From: JBDKVA01 sp039679375
Lineage (GTDB): Bacteria; Bacillota; Clostridia; Acetivibrionales; DTU013
Assembly (NCBI GenBank): GCA_039679375.1
Contig: JBDKVA010000030.1
Span: 1-12,960, forward strand
Reading direction: 5' to 3'
Length of the DNA: 12,960 bases
The position numbers were made by a program, and so were the translations under genes. This document shows positions 1 through 7,296 of this stretch, in pieces (position 1 is the stretch's first letter; each line of letters starts with the position of its first letter). The notes beneath the pieces were generated by a model. It ran no database searches. It saw nothing but the letters and a program-made list of their open reading frames with translations, and had not been told where the DNA came from.

Positions 1-941
1 ATTATATTACTTATTTATTTGAAAGTATGTTTTTGGTTGGGGTCAATTGTTTTGTCCTCATAACTGGTTATTTTCAGATTGACAAAAGCTTTATAAAAGC
101 AAGTAAAATAATTAGAATTCTTATTAGTATGCTTTCTTATGCACTTTTATTTTATGTAATAGCAGTAGCTATTGGAGCTTTACCATTAACCTTAAAAGAG
201 TTAGGCAAAGCATTATTGCCTTTTTTTATAGATCGCCGCTGGTTCATTGAAGTTTACATTATTTTAATTCTGTTATCGCCATTTATTAACATAGGCCTAA
301 ATAATTGTAACAAAAAGAACTTTAGAAAATATTTATTTATTATGTTTCTGTTCTTTTCAATATGGCCTTCATTCCTTCCTAGTTCACCAGTGACTGATAA
401 TGGATATGGAATAATTACATTTGTAATGCTGTATTCAGTAGGCGCCTATTTAAGAAAGTTTTCTATAAATCTATTACCAAAGATATTTTATTTTTTAGGC
501 TTTATTATGTGCGCATCTTTTACGTTTTTGTGCAGTTTGTTTCTAAAAGAAGTGCTTGGAATTGGACGGATATGGGGATATAACTTTATATTCATTATAG
601 CAGCATCGGTATTTTTGTTCATTTACTTCTCTAAAATACATATACAGTCTAAAGTTATTATCCATATTGCTAAATTTACACTTGGAGTTTATTTTGTACA
701 TACAGATCCATCAATTATAAGTATTTTATATAAATATATATTACATTGTGATGAATATTGGAATAATTCTTTATTCTTATTGCATGCATTTGGTTCTATT
801 GTATTAATATACATATCAGGAACAATAATTGATATTATAAAAGAAATTGCTTTTGAAATAGTTACGAAGTTTATTATTATTCCAATTAAAGATTATTTTC
901 ATGAACACACTTGGATAAGTAATGTTATAAACAAAGGTTAG
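1..941 (+). CDS. Acyltransferase-3 family membrane protein, 5'-truncated by the window edge
   Basis: Integral membrane acyltransferase (acyltransferase-3/OafA-like family), probably adding O-acetyl groups to the polysaccharide or a lipid-linked precursor. The reading frame is open from base 3 and already encodes family-like sequence (FVLITGYF, resembling the usual VxxFVLISGYF segment), so the ATG at 27 is probably internal and the N-terminus lies outside the window. The visible part has about eight or nine hydrophobic segments, and a WFIEVYIILILLSPFIN stretch matching the typical WFxxxYxxLYLLSPxIN segment of the family. It ends at a TAG followed by only about 40 bases before the duplicated capF leader. 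Base composition is very AT-rich (14 G/C in 60 at 781-840), unlike genes after 3015, suggesting transfer. The family call is firm; the acetyl donor and target sugar are inference. Confidence 0.8.
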   Translation, partial: YITYLFESMFLVGVNCFVLITGYFQIDKSFIKASKIIRILISMLSYALLFYVIAVAIGALPLTLKELGKALLPFFIDRRWFIEVYIILILLSPFINIGLNNCNKKNFRKYLFIMFLFFSIWPSFLPSSPVTDNGYGIITFVMLYSVGAYLRKFSINLLPKIFYFLGFIMCASFTFLCSLFLKEVLGIGRIWGYNFIFIIAASVFLFIYFSKIHIQSKVIIHIAKFTLGVYFVHTDPSIISILYKYILHCDEYWNNSLFLLHAFGSIVLIYISGTIIDIIKEIAFEIVTKFIIIPIKDYFHEHTWISNVINKG

Positions 942-980
942 AAAATGTAATATAATGATGAAAACATGTCAATTTAAAGA

Positions 981-1015
981 TGACTTTATTATAATTCGAA
1001 AGGTCGCTTACTACC
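981..1015 (+). repeat. Direct repeat: duplicated capF leader, copy 1
   Basis: These 35 bases directly before the relic capF start match 2980-3014 before intact capF with only four differences. Both copies carry TATAAT (990-995 here) and a GAAAGG ribosome-site-like element. Upstream of this block similarity fades quickly, though ACATGT occurs a short distance upstream in both. The duplication therefore covers the transcription start region as well as the gene. Confidence 0.85.
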
Positions 1016-1644
1016 ATGAAAATTCTTATTACCGGTGCGAGGGGGGGTTATCGTAAAAATCCTCATAGACGGCTTGAAGAACAAAGGATACAGAGATTTG
1101 CTGGAGTTTGATCTGGGTACTCCGCCAGTGATGCTGGAGCAGTATGCGACAGAATGCGGGTTTGTATTCCATCTGGCAGGGGTGAATCGTCCTGTCAATC
1201 AGGAAGAATATATGACGGGGAATTTCGGGTTTACTTCGGAGCTGCTGGATCTTCTTAAAAACACAGCAACAAGGCTCATGTACTGGTAATTTCTTCTATA
1301 CAGGCTGAGCTGAATAATCCTTACGGGATCAGTAAGAAGGCGGGAGAGGAGTTGCTGCTGGAATATTCAATGGAAACGGGCGCAGAGGTATTCGTATACC
1401 ACCTTTCAAACGTCTTTGGCAAATGGTGCCGTCCGAATTACAACAGCGCTGTAGCTACTTACTGCAACAATATAGCCAATGGGTTACCAATCGAAGTAAA
1501 TGAGTTGATTTACTCTTTTAAAGAGAGCCGTGAAACAAAAAGTTAGCCCGATTTATCCGATCCCGTTTACAAAGAAGCTGTACAGTGTTTACTTAAGTTA
1601 TCTTCCTTTAGACCAATTCAGTTATCCTTTAAATATGAATACGG
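1016..1644 (+). pseudogene. Decayed, 3'-truncated copy of capF (CapF-like reductase)
   Basis: This is a degenerate homologue of the intact capF at 3015-4124, readable across several frames. By hand alignment, the start at 1016 matches, then one extra base in or near a G-run (1041-1047) shifts to frame +1. That frame encodes the CGFVFHLAGVNRPVNQ region. A one-base loss near 1258-1275 restores the first frame. An in-frame deletion of 141 bases removes the equivalent of residues 163-209. Leu224 is replaced by TAG at 1544-1546, and another extra base follows near 1564. Similarity stops around 1644, corresponding to residue 257, so the whole C-terminal cupin domain is absent. GC content (30 of 60 at 1141-1200) resembles intact capF and not its AT-rich neighbours. 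With this many lesions it cannot make a working enzyme. It is a diverged relic, not a sequencing duplicate. Confidence 0.92.
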
Positions 1645-1724
1645 AATATTTTATCGATTGACAGATAATTTATTAAATGGTACTATGTGAAAGATGTAAA
1701 CAAAATTAACAGAGGTATGTTCAC

Positions 1725-1763
1725 ATGAGAGGACTGCTATTGTTATCCTTGGTGATATTATGA
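1725..1763 (+). CDS. Possible 12-residue leader peptide overlapping the glycosyltransferase start
   Basis: A short reading frame (MRGLLLLSLVIL) starts at ATG 1725, 9 bases after a good AGAGG site (1711-1715), and its TGA overlaps the ATG of the next gene in an ATGA arrangement. The glycosyltransferase has little ribosome site of its own, so this peptide may bring ribosomes to it by translational coupling. The peptide is hydrophobic with one arginine. There is no homology support; it could be chance or the tail of a lost gene. Confidence 0.3.
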   Translation: MRGLLLLSLVIL

Positions 1764-2674
1764 ATGTAGATAAAGGTTTCCTTACAATCGCATTTGGTAA
1801 GTACTATTATTATTTGGCCGCCAATCTAGTAATGTCATATAGGTATAGGGTTCCTAAAGATAAGCAATTGCCTTTTGTTATTGTTACAGATGTGGATAAT
1901 GACAAAACAGCTTTATTTGATGTTGTAATTGTAAAAAAGCCATCTAAAGCCGGGTTCATTAATAAACTAAACATAGCGGAGTATTCTCCTTTTGAAGAAA
2001 CTATCTTTATTGATGCAGACTGTCTTGTTTATGGAGATATTACCTCGTTCTTTACGAGTTTCGAAGAAAACGGGTCACCGGTTTCATCTTTTGGTGGAAG
2101 TGCGGATATAAACAGGAAAGTTGTTAAGTTTTTTGATTTGGAAAAAACAAAAATGCTTGGCTTAACATATGTACCTACTTTTAATGCAGCAGTATATTAT
2201 TGTAAAAAACCAACCGGGACAGAAGTGCTTAAAACTGCAGTGAGATTTTACAATGATCCCACTGATTATGGTTATTTGTTCCATGGTGATGAGCCATACG
2301 TTGCGATTGCAATGTCATATCATGGATGTAAATGTGCGAGTCATTTGGGCTCTATTGGTGCTATATATTATGGATCAGATATTAAAATTATTAAGCTAGA
2401 TATAGTAAATGGAATAGATTCTGTTATAGTTAGAGGAGAGGAGAAAGACGCTCCTTTGTTTCATTGGAGTACATATAGAACACATCGACCGAAATATAGA
2501 TATGAAGTTGTACGCCTTCGATATGCTTTCGAGGGAAAAAAATTAACCTGTTTGGTAATCCTAAAGCCATTCATATACCTGAAGTGTTGGGCTAGCGTAG
2601 GTATATTGTTCATGAAGGCAATAATAAGGAGTATTAAGCATAAATTTAGTGCTATGTTCAGGCGGGCAGATTAA
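1760..2674 (+). CDS. GT-A fold glycosyltransferase (GT8-like)
   Basis: Cytoplasmic, probably membrane-associated sugar transferase for the repeat unit; donor and linkage cannot be told. The 304-residue protein starts with an FLTIAFGKYYYYLAANL segment typical of clostridial proteins of this type. It has the metal- and nucleotide-binding DxD motif at 85-87 (IDADCL), an FNAAVYY acceptor-side stretch at 141-147, HGDEPY at 175-180 and an HWST motif at 235-238, in the order expected for GT8-like enzymes. A hydrophobic stretch at about 262-290 with a basic tail may dock it on the membrane. ATG 1760 is preferred because no other usable start lies upstream in frame; its Shine-Dalgarno is weak, and a small upstream frame overlaps the start. 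It is AT-rich like the acyltransferase and is flanked by relic and intact capF, suggesting an exchanged cassette gene. Confidence 0.75.
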   Translation: MNVDKGFLTIAFGKYYYYLAANLVMSYRYRVPKDKQLPFVIVTDVDNDKTALFDVVIVKKPSKAGFINKLNIAEYSPFEETIFIDADCLVYGDITSFFTSFEENGSPVSSFGGSADINRKVVKFFDLEKTKMLGLTYVPTFNAAVYYCKKPTGTEVLKTAVRFYNDPTDYGYLFHGDEPYVAIAMSYHGCKCASHLGSIGAIYYGSDIKIIKLDIVNGIDSVIVRGEEKDAPLFHWSTYRTHRPKYRYEVVRLRYAFEGKKLTCLVILKPFIYLKCWASVGILFMKAIIRSIKHKFSAMFRRAD

Positions 2675-2965
2675 CTCAGAATTGGCTGCTTTGATTTTTA
2701 GGATTACTGCTTGAAAAATATTTGTTAAGGTATTACAACCAAAATTTTTTTATATGTGTTTTAACCGTTCTTTCCACTCTCGTAGTTGATAAAGCGAACA
2801 ACAAATATTTAATTATATTAATTATACTATTACAACCTAGGAACAAAGGCTGATATATAGAGCTTATGAATAGCTTAATATATGCGACAAATATATGTGC
2901 TCTAAATAATAAAACAGCATCTTGCAACTAGATAAATAGGGAATTGTTGATAATAATGTTCCAAT

Positions 2966-2994
2966 GAGACATGTAGGATGGACTTTATTATAAT
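2966..2994 (+). promoter_or_regulatory. Probable sigma-A promoter for capF-capG-NTase unit
   Basis: The -10 TATAAT (2989-2994) is perfect and is preceded at 17 bases by GAGACA (2966-2971), which matches four of six bases of TTGACA. It lies 20 bases before the capF start. The -10 part is kept in the duplicate upstream of the relic (990-995), but that copy has no recognisable -35. Confidence 0.45.
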
Positions 2995-3014
2995 TTGAAA
3001 GGTCGTTAACTACC
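2980..3014 (+). repeat. Direct repeat: duplicated capF leader, copy 2
   Basis: Partner of 981-1015 (31 of 35 bases identical). It spans the -10 box, a GAAAGG element at 2997-3002 and the bases before the capF ATG. The GAAAGG lies 12 bases from the ATG, rather far for a standard ribosome site, yet it is kept in both copies. Confidence 0.85.
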
Positions 3015-4124
3015 ATGAAGATACTCATTACCGGTGCAAAGGGATTTATAGGCAGGAACCTCATAGCCGGTTTGAAGAACAGAGGTTACAGGGATTTGCT
3101 GGAGTATGATGTGGACACTCCGCCCGGAATGCTGGAGCAGTATACGAAGGAGTGCGGATTTGTATTCCATCTAGCAGGTGTGAACCGTCCTGTCAATCAG
3201 GAAGAATATATGACAGGGAATTTCGGGTTTACCTCGGATCTGCTGGACCTTCTCAAAAAGCAGAACAATAAGGCTCCCGTCCTGATAACTTCCTCCATAC
3301 AGGCTGAGCTGGACAATCCTTACGGCGTCAGTAAAAAGGCGGGTGAGGATCTGCTGTTGGGCTATTCAACGGAAACAGGCTCCGAAGTATTCGTATACCG
3401 CCTGTCCAATGTTTTCGGCAAATGGTGCCGCCCGAATTACAACAGCGCCGTAGCTACCTTCTGCAACAATATAGCTAATGGGTTACCAATCAAAGTAAAT
3501 GATCCCAATACAGAAATGCACCTTGTTTATATAGATGATGTTGTGGATGAATTCATTCGTGCATTGAACGGCCAGGCCAATAAAAAAGGGAATTACTATA
3601 CGGTTGAACCGGTTCACACTGTCAGGCTCGGTGTTATAGCAGAGCTGATTTACTTTTTTAAAAAGAGCCGCGAAACAAAGAGCCTGCCCGATTTATCCGA
3701 TCTGTTTACGAAGAAGCTCTACAGCACTTACTTAAGTTATCTTCCTGCAGACCAATTTAGCTATCCTTTAAAAATGAATATGGACCAGCGTGGTTCCTTT
3801 ACGGAGTTTTTAAAAACACCGGACAGAGGCCAGGTGTCTGTTAATGTTTCAAAACCCGGGATCGTGAAGGGAAACCACTGGCATAATACGAAATGTGAAA
3901 AATTTCTTGTTGTCAGCGGAAAGGGTGTTATAAGGTTCAGAAGAATTGATTCGGAAGATATGATAGAATATCATGTGTCTGGTGAAAAACTTGAAGTAGT
4001 TGATATTCCAACCGGATACGCCCATAATATTGAGAATATTGGAGATACGGATATGGTGACGATCATGTGGGCGAATGAAGTTTACGACAAGGATAAACCG
4101 GATACTTATCCGATGGAGGTTTGA
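3015..4124 (+). CDS. capF: CapF: UDP-2-acetamido-2,6-dideoxy-hexulose reductase (SDR + cupin), UDP-L-FucNAc pathway
   Basis: Second enzyme of UDP-N-acetyl-L-fucosamine synthesis. In the CapE-CapF-CapG pathway, CapF works on the 4-keto sugar made by CapE and reduces it with NADPH to UDP-N-acetyl-6-deoxytalosamine. The 369 residues match the family length of about 370. The N-terminal SDR domain has the nucleotide-binding GAKGFIG at 7-13, FHLAGVNRP at 51-59 and the catalytic Y103xxxK107 pair in NPYGVSKKAGED. From about residue 260 a cupin domain follows, with likely metal ligands H288, H290, E295 and H337; in studied CapF this domain runs the epimerisation and binds zinc. The gene lies one base before capG, whose ribosome site sits in its last codons. 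A decayed copy lies 2 kb upstream. capE is not in the window and is expected elsewhere. Confidence in the family is high. Confidence 0.93.
   Translation: MKILITGAKGFIGRNLIAGLKNRGYRDLLEYDVDTPPGMLEQYTKECGFVFHLAGVNRPVNQEEYMTGNFGFTSDLLDLLKKQNNKAPVLITSSIQAELDNPYGVSKKAGEDLLLGYSTETGSEVFVYRLSNVFGKWCRPNYNSAVATFCNNIANGLPIKVNDPNTEMHLVYIDDVVDEFIRALNGQANKKGNYYTVEPVHTVRLGVIAELIYFFKKSRETKSLPDLSDLFTKKLYSTYLSYLPADQFSYPLKMNMDQRGSFTEFLKTPDRGQVSVNVSKPGIVKGNHWHNTKCEKFLVVSGKGVIRFRRIDSEDMIEYHVSGEKLEVVDIPTGYAHNIENIGDTDMVTIMWANEVYDKDKPDTYPMEV
4115..4120 (+). promoter_or_regulatory. Ribosome binding site setting the capG start
   Basis: GGAGGT sits 5 bases before ATG 4126, inside the last codons of capF. It supports 4126 rather than the upstream in-frame ATG at 4075, which would add 17 residues overlapping capF. 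Confidence 0.8.
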
Positions 4125-4125
4125 C

Positions 4126-5253
4126 ATGAATAAGCTTAAACTGATAACAATACTGGGGACACGTCCTGAGATAATAAGGCTCTCTGCCTGTATTAAAGCC
4201 TGCGATAGGTATTTCGAGCATATACTGGTCCATACCGGACAGAACTGGGACTATACGCTGAATCAGGTTTTCTTTGACGATCTGGGGCTGCGTGCACCTA
4301 ACTATTACCTGGACAGTGTGGGAAAGAACCTTGGCGAGACAATGGGCAATATTATATCAAAAAGTTATGACGTGCTGCAGAAGGAACAGCCCGATGCATT
4401 ATTGATACTGGGGGATACCAATTCAGCTTTGTCTGCGATTTCTGCAAAACGTCTGAAAATACCGATTTTCCATATGGAAGCGGGAAACCGCTGTTTTGAT
4501 CAGAATGTACCGGAAGAGATCAATCGTAAGATTGTCGACCATATTTCTGACATCAACCTGCCATATACGGAGCATAGCCGCCGCTATCTATTATCGGAGG
4601 GCTTCCGGAAGGAGCATATTTTTGTGACCGGCTCGCCGATGATGGAAGTGCTGATGGAGAATATGGACCGCATCGAAGCATCAGACGTACTGCAGAGGCT
4701 TGGTCTTGAGAAAGGCAGGTATATCATTGTTTCTGCACACAGGGAAGAAAACATCGATAACGAGCAGAATTTTATTTCGCTGATGACGGCGATCAATAAT
4801 ATTGCAGAGCATTATCAGATGAACATCATTTATTCAACGCATCCGAGAAGCATGAAGTTTATTGAACAAAGGGGCTTTAAATTCAACCCGCTTGTGCAGA
4901 ATATGAAGCCCTTCGGATTTTTTGATTATGTAAAGCTTCAAAAAAACAGCTTTTGCGTGCTTTCCGACAGCGGGACGTTATCTGAGGAAAGTGCAATGCT
5001 TGGTTTCCCGGGGATACTGATCAGGACTTCCACGGAACGGCCGGAGGTGCTTGACAAAGGGACTGTTGTCATTGGAGGGATCGCGGGACCGGATATCGAA
5101 CAGGCAATAGACCTGACAATTGCAATGGCTTCTAACCGGGAAGGTGTTGTATTGGCGCAGGATTATCAGGATACGAATGTATCTGAGAAGGTAGTTAAGC
5201 TCATACAAAGCTATACTAAAATTATAAACAGGAATGTCTGGAACAAGTTTTAA
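4126..5253 (+). CDS. capG: CapG/WbjD: UDP-N-acetyl-L-fucosamine synthase (2-epimerase)
   Basis: Last step to UDP-L-FucNAc: C2 epimerisation of the CapF product. The 375-residue protein has the UDP-GlcNAc-2-epimerase fold with GTRPEI at 11-16, HTGQN at 36-40, HMEAGNRCFDQ at 116-126, PEEINR at 129-134, SAHREEN at 203-209, SDSGTLSEE at 280-288 and TERPE at 303-307. The NWDYTLNQVFFDDLGLRAP stretch and CFDQNVPEEINRKIVDHISD are characteristic of CapG/WbjD and distinguish it from the related WecB/MnaA, which makes UDP-ManNAc. Partnership with capF one base upstream supports the same conclusion. The start is set by GGAGGT. Translational coupling to capF is likely because of the one-base spacing. The protein should act in the cytoplasm. 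A WecB-like side role is not excluded by sequence alone. Confidence 0.9.
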   Translation: MNKLKLITILGTRPEIIRLSACIKACDRYFEHILVHTGQNWDYTLNQVFFDDLGLRAPNYYLDSVGKNLGETMGNIISKSYDVLQKEQPDALLILGDTNSALSAISAKRLKIPIFHMEAGNRCFDQNVPEEINRKIVDHISDINLPYTEHSRRYLLSEGFRKEHIFVTGSPMMEVLMENMDRIEASDVLQRLGLEKGRYIIVSAHREENIDNEQNFISLMTAINNIAEHYQMNIIYSTHPRSMKFIEQRGFKFNPLVQNMKPFGFFDYVKLQKNSFCVLSDSGTLSEESAMLGFPGILIRTSTERPEVLDKGTVVIGGIAGPDIEQAIDLTIAMASNREGVVLAQDYQDTNVSEKVVKLIQSYTKIINRNVWNKF

Positions 5254-5270
5254 GAGTATATGGAATTATA

Positions 5271-5277
5271 GGAAAGG
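5271..5277 (+). promoter_or_regulatory. Ribosome binding site setting the nucleotidyltransferase start
   Basis: GGAAAGG lies 8 bases before ATG 5286. The alternative GTG at 5277 would be inside this site, so 5286 is preferred. Confidence 0.65.
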
Positions 5278-5285
5278 TGCTCAAA

Positions 5286-6512
5286 ATGACAGATTCGGAT
5301 AAATTGTTTTTGACATTGTTATCAAAAGCCATAAGGGGCGGCAGCTTTGACAGGATCGATTCAGATGCCGATTGGGGCCAGATATTCGAATTGGCTAAGG
5401 AGCACGATGTAAGCGCTTTACTATATTCTGCGATAGAGAAATCTGACATTCAGCTTCCGGATGAAATTGCTGATAAATGGAAAAAGCATACGATGTTTTC
5501 GGCAATTAGGCAGGCAAAATTGTATTATGATGTGGAAGAAGCAATCAAGCTGCTGACAGATGCCGGTATAGAAGTCATTGCTGTCAAGGGACTGTACTTC
5601 AGGTTCCTTTATCCTGATCCAGTGTTAAGATCCATGGCTGATGCGGACATTCTCATACACAGGAAGGATTTTACCGATGCAGTAAGGATTTTGAATGGGG
5701 GAGGATACATAAATGGGACCTATAATGAAAATGTAACTTCGTTTGTCAGGAAACCATTTTGTCATATAGAGCTCCATACCAATCTTATATTTGAGCATGA
5801 ATTCAAATACGCAGCAACATTTATTAAGCCGTGGGAAAATGCAGTATCGGATGAAAGCATTTCCGGATATGCGAGGATATTATCACTTGAAGATTGTTTC
5901 ATTTATGCTGTAGTTCATATAGCGAAGCACCTGAACCATAAAGGCCATGGCGTACGGCAGCTTTGTGACCTGGTATTGTTTGTTGAAAAAAATATGGATC
6001 GAATTGACTGGATTAATATTAGCAACCGGTTAAAAGAGATCGAATTAAAAAACCTTACGGATATACTGCTGTCATTGTGTCACAAATATTTGGATATGTC
6101 TGTTCCCCCGGTATGGCTTTATGACAATCCCGATGTAGAGAAGATCAGCGATGTATTGATTGTATTTCTTTTGAAGTGCGGTGTCTTTGGATATCGGGAA
6201 GGGAAGAATACAAAGGTTTATGAGCTGAGACAAACAAAAAAGAATTTGGTAATAAAATCGAATTACTTATCAACATTGATTTATATTTTGCAACAGTTTT
6301 TCCCTCCGTTTATAGCCATGAAAGGAACGTACAATTATCTGAAAAAGTATCCGTTTCTGCTGCTGTTTGCCTGGGTGTCACGTATTGGAAAGTATATCAG
6401 GAACAGGAGGAAATATAGCATGCAGATAAAAGAGATTGTTTCTTCTACAAAAGATATCGATGGGGAAGCTCAGCTTCTTAATACATTAGGATTGAGTGAA
6501 ATCTTCAAGTAG
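5286..6512 (+). CDS. Nucleotidyltransferase-fold protein, function unknown (NTP_transf_5-like)
   Basis: A 408-residue protein resembling the uncharacterised nucleotidyltransferase family often found in polysaccharide loci. The core motif is KGLYFRFLYP (101-110), then R115 and the metal-binding D119-A-D121 in MADADILI, followed by IELHTNL at 161-167. This is the usual KG...YP...R...DxD...ELH layout of the family, so catalytic residues look present. An N-terminal helical part (1-80) precedes the core, and helical sequence rich in HIAKHLNH-type motifs follows it. A hydrophobic patch at about 335-375 with a basic ending suggests membrane contact. Substrate and product are not known; nucleotide transfer to a sugar, lipid or protein is inference. 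It starts 32 bases after capG and is the last gene before the strong promoter at 6535, so it probably belongs to the capF transcript. Confidence 0.75.
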   Translation: MTDSDKLFLTLLSKAIRGGSFDRIDSDADWGQIFELAKEHDVSALLYSAIEKSDIQLPDEIADKWKKHTMFSAIRQAKLYYDVEEAIKLLTDAGIEVIAVKGLYFRFLYPDPVLRSMADADILIHRKDFTDAVRILNGGGYINGTYNENVTSFVRKPFCHIELHTNLIFEHEFKYAATFIKPWENAVSDESISGYARILSLEDCFIYAVVHIAKHLNHKGHGVRQLCDLVLFVEKNMDRIDWINISNRLKEIELKNLTDILLSLCHKYLDMSVPPVWLYDNPDVEKISDVLIVFLLKCGVFGYREGKNTKVYELRQTKKNLVIKSNYLSTLIYILQQFFPPFIAMKGTYNYLKKYPFLLLFAWVSRIGKYIRNRRKYSMQIKEIVSSTKDIDGEAQLLNTLGLSEIFK

Positions 6513-6534
6513 TACAAAGGCGGGATTGTGGCGC

Positions 6535-6562
6535 TTGACACATTTTACGGTGATGGTATAAT
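6535..6562 (+). promoter_or_regulatory. Strong sigma-A promoter with extended -10
   Basis: Perfect -35 TTGACA (6535-6540), 16-base spacer, perfect -10 TATAAT (6557-6562) preceded by TGG, giving an extended -10. It lies in the 103-base gap after the nucleotidyltransferase and about 54 bases before the Wzz-like gene. It should start a separate transcript covering the modulator, kinase, dehydrogenase, phosphatase and ligase/polymerase genes. No operator-like inverted repeat was evident around it. Confidence 0.85.
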
Positions 6563-6615
6563 ACATGTTATGTAAATTATTTGAAGTTTAATCGCTGGAA
6601 TGATAGGAGAATACA

Positions 6616-7296
6616 ATGGAAGAAGTCAATTTACTGAAGTTACTTCGGGTGTTATTGAAAAGATGGTGGATTCTGGCATTATGTGCTGCTATTTTAGGCT
6701 CAGTTGCATATGTGTATACCAATTATTATATTGTTCCCATTTACGAGTCGTACACTACCCTATATGTAGGTAAAAATGCGGAACAAAACGGGTTGGCTAT
6801 GAGCGATCTCTATTTGGGCTCATACCTGATCAGTGATTATCGTGAAATTGCCAAAAGCAAACAGGTTGCTTCCGAAGTAATCAAGGAACTCAATCTGAGA
6901 ATGAGCGCTGCTTCTTTGGCTGGCAGGATCAATGTATCACAGAGAGGCGATACAAGGGTAATCCAGATATCTATTTCGGACGCAAACCCCAAAATGGCTA
7001 TGGATATAGCCAATAAGGTAGCAGAGGTATTTCAGACAAAGGTTGTTGAAATCATGCAGGTTGAGATCGTACAAATCATAGATAGGGCGGAACTGCCGAC
7101 ATACCCGATCTCTCCCGATGAAAATAGAAATATAATGATGGGTATAATTTTCGGTTTTGCTCTGGGCGTGGGAATTGTTTTTATTATAGAGTTTTTCAAT
7201 AATACTATAAAAACGCCTGAGGATGTACGAAAGTATGTTGATTTGCCGGTGATCGGAGCGATTCCCGTATTTCAGACGAAGGGGAGGAGAATCTAA
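6616..7296 (+). CDS. Wzz-domain polysaccharide co-polymerase / BY-kinase modulator (CapA/TkmA-like)
   Basis: Membrane protein that sets chain length and activates the cytoplasmic tyrosine kinase encoded next. The 226 residues show the standard plan: short cytoplasmic N-terminus, membrane segment at about 18-38, extracellular Wzz domain (PIYESYTTLYVG at 41-52), a PTYPISPDE proline motif at 161-169 just before the second membrane segment (about 172-194), and a cytoplasmic tail with NNTIKTPEDVRKY ending in LPVIGAIP. In Firmicutes the tail of this family docks on and stimulates the kinase. An AGGAGA site precedes the start. Its TAA overlaps the kinase ATG by one base (TAATG), so the two are probably made in fixed ratio. 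It is the first gene after the strong promoter. Confidence 0.9.
   Translation: MEEVNLLKLLRVLLKRWWILALCAAILGSVAYVYTNYYIVPIYESYTTLYVGKNAEQNGLAMSDLYLGSYLISDYREIAKSKQVASEVIKELNLRMSAASLAGRINVSQRGDTRVIQISISDANPKMAMDIANKVAEVFQTKVVEIMQVEIVQIIDRAELPTYPISPDENRNIMMGIIFGFALGVGIVFIIEFFNNTIKTPEDVRKYVDLPVIGAIPVFQTKGRRI

Larger units (their letters stand above)
2675..3014. other. AT-rich intergenic region, no gene recognised
   Basis: About 340 bases between the glycosyltransferase and capF. It is very AT-rich, has stops in all forward frames, and the reverse-strand frames (66 residues or less) have no recognisable motif. The octamer TTACAACC occurs twice about 100 bases apart. No convincing terminator hairpin was found. 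The last 50 bases contain a probable promoter and the duplicated capF leader, so the stretch probably carries the boundary between the accessory zone and the capF unit. Confidence 0.6.

Noticed and set aside
1035..1546. Two separate small genes in the relic capF region
   Set aside because: Both frames align collinearly to intact capF, so they are fragments of one pseudogene and not independent genes.
2733..3064. Reverse-strand frames of 64 and 66 residues in the gap before capF
   Set aside because: AT-rich, overlapping each other, no motif, and one runs into the capF promoter and coding start.
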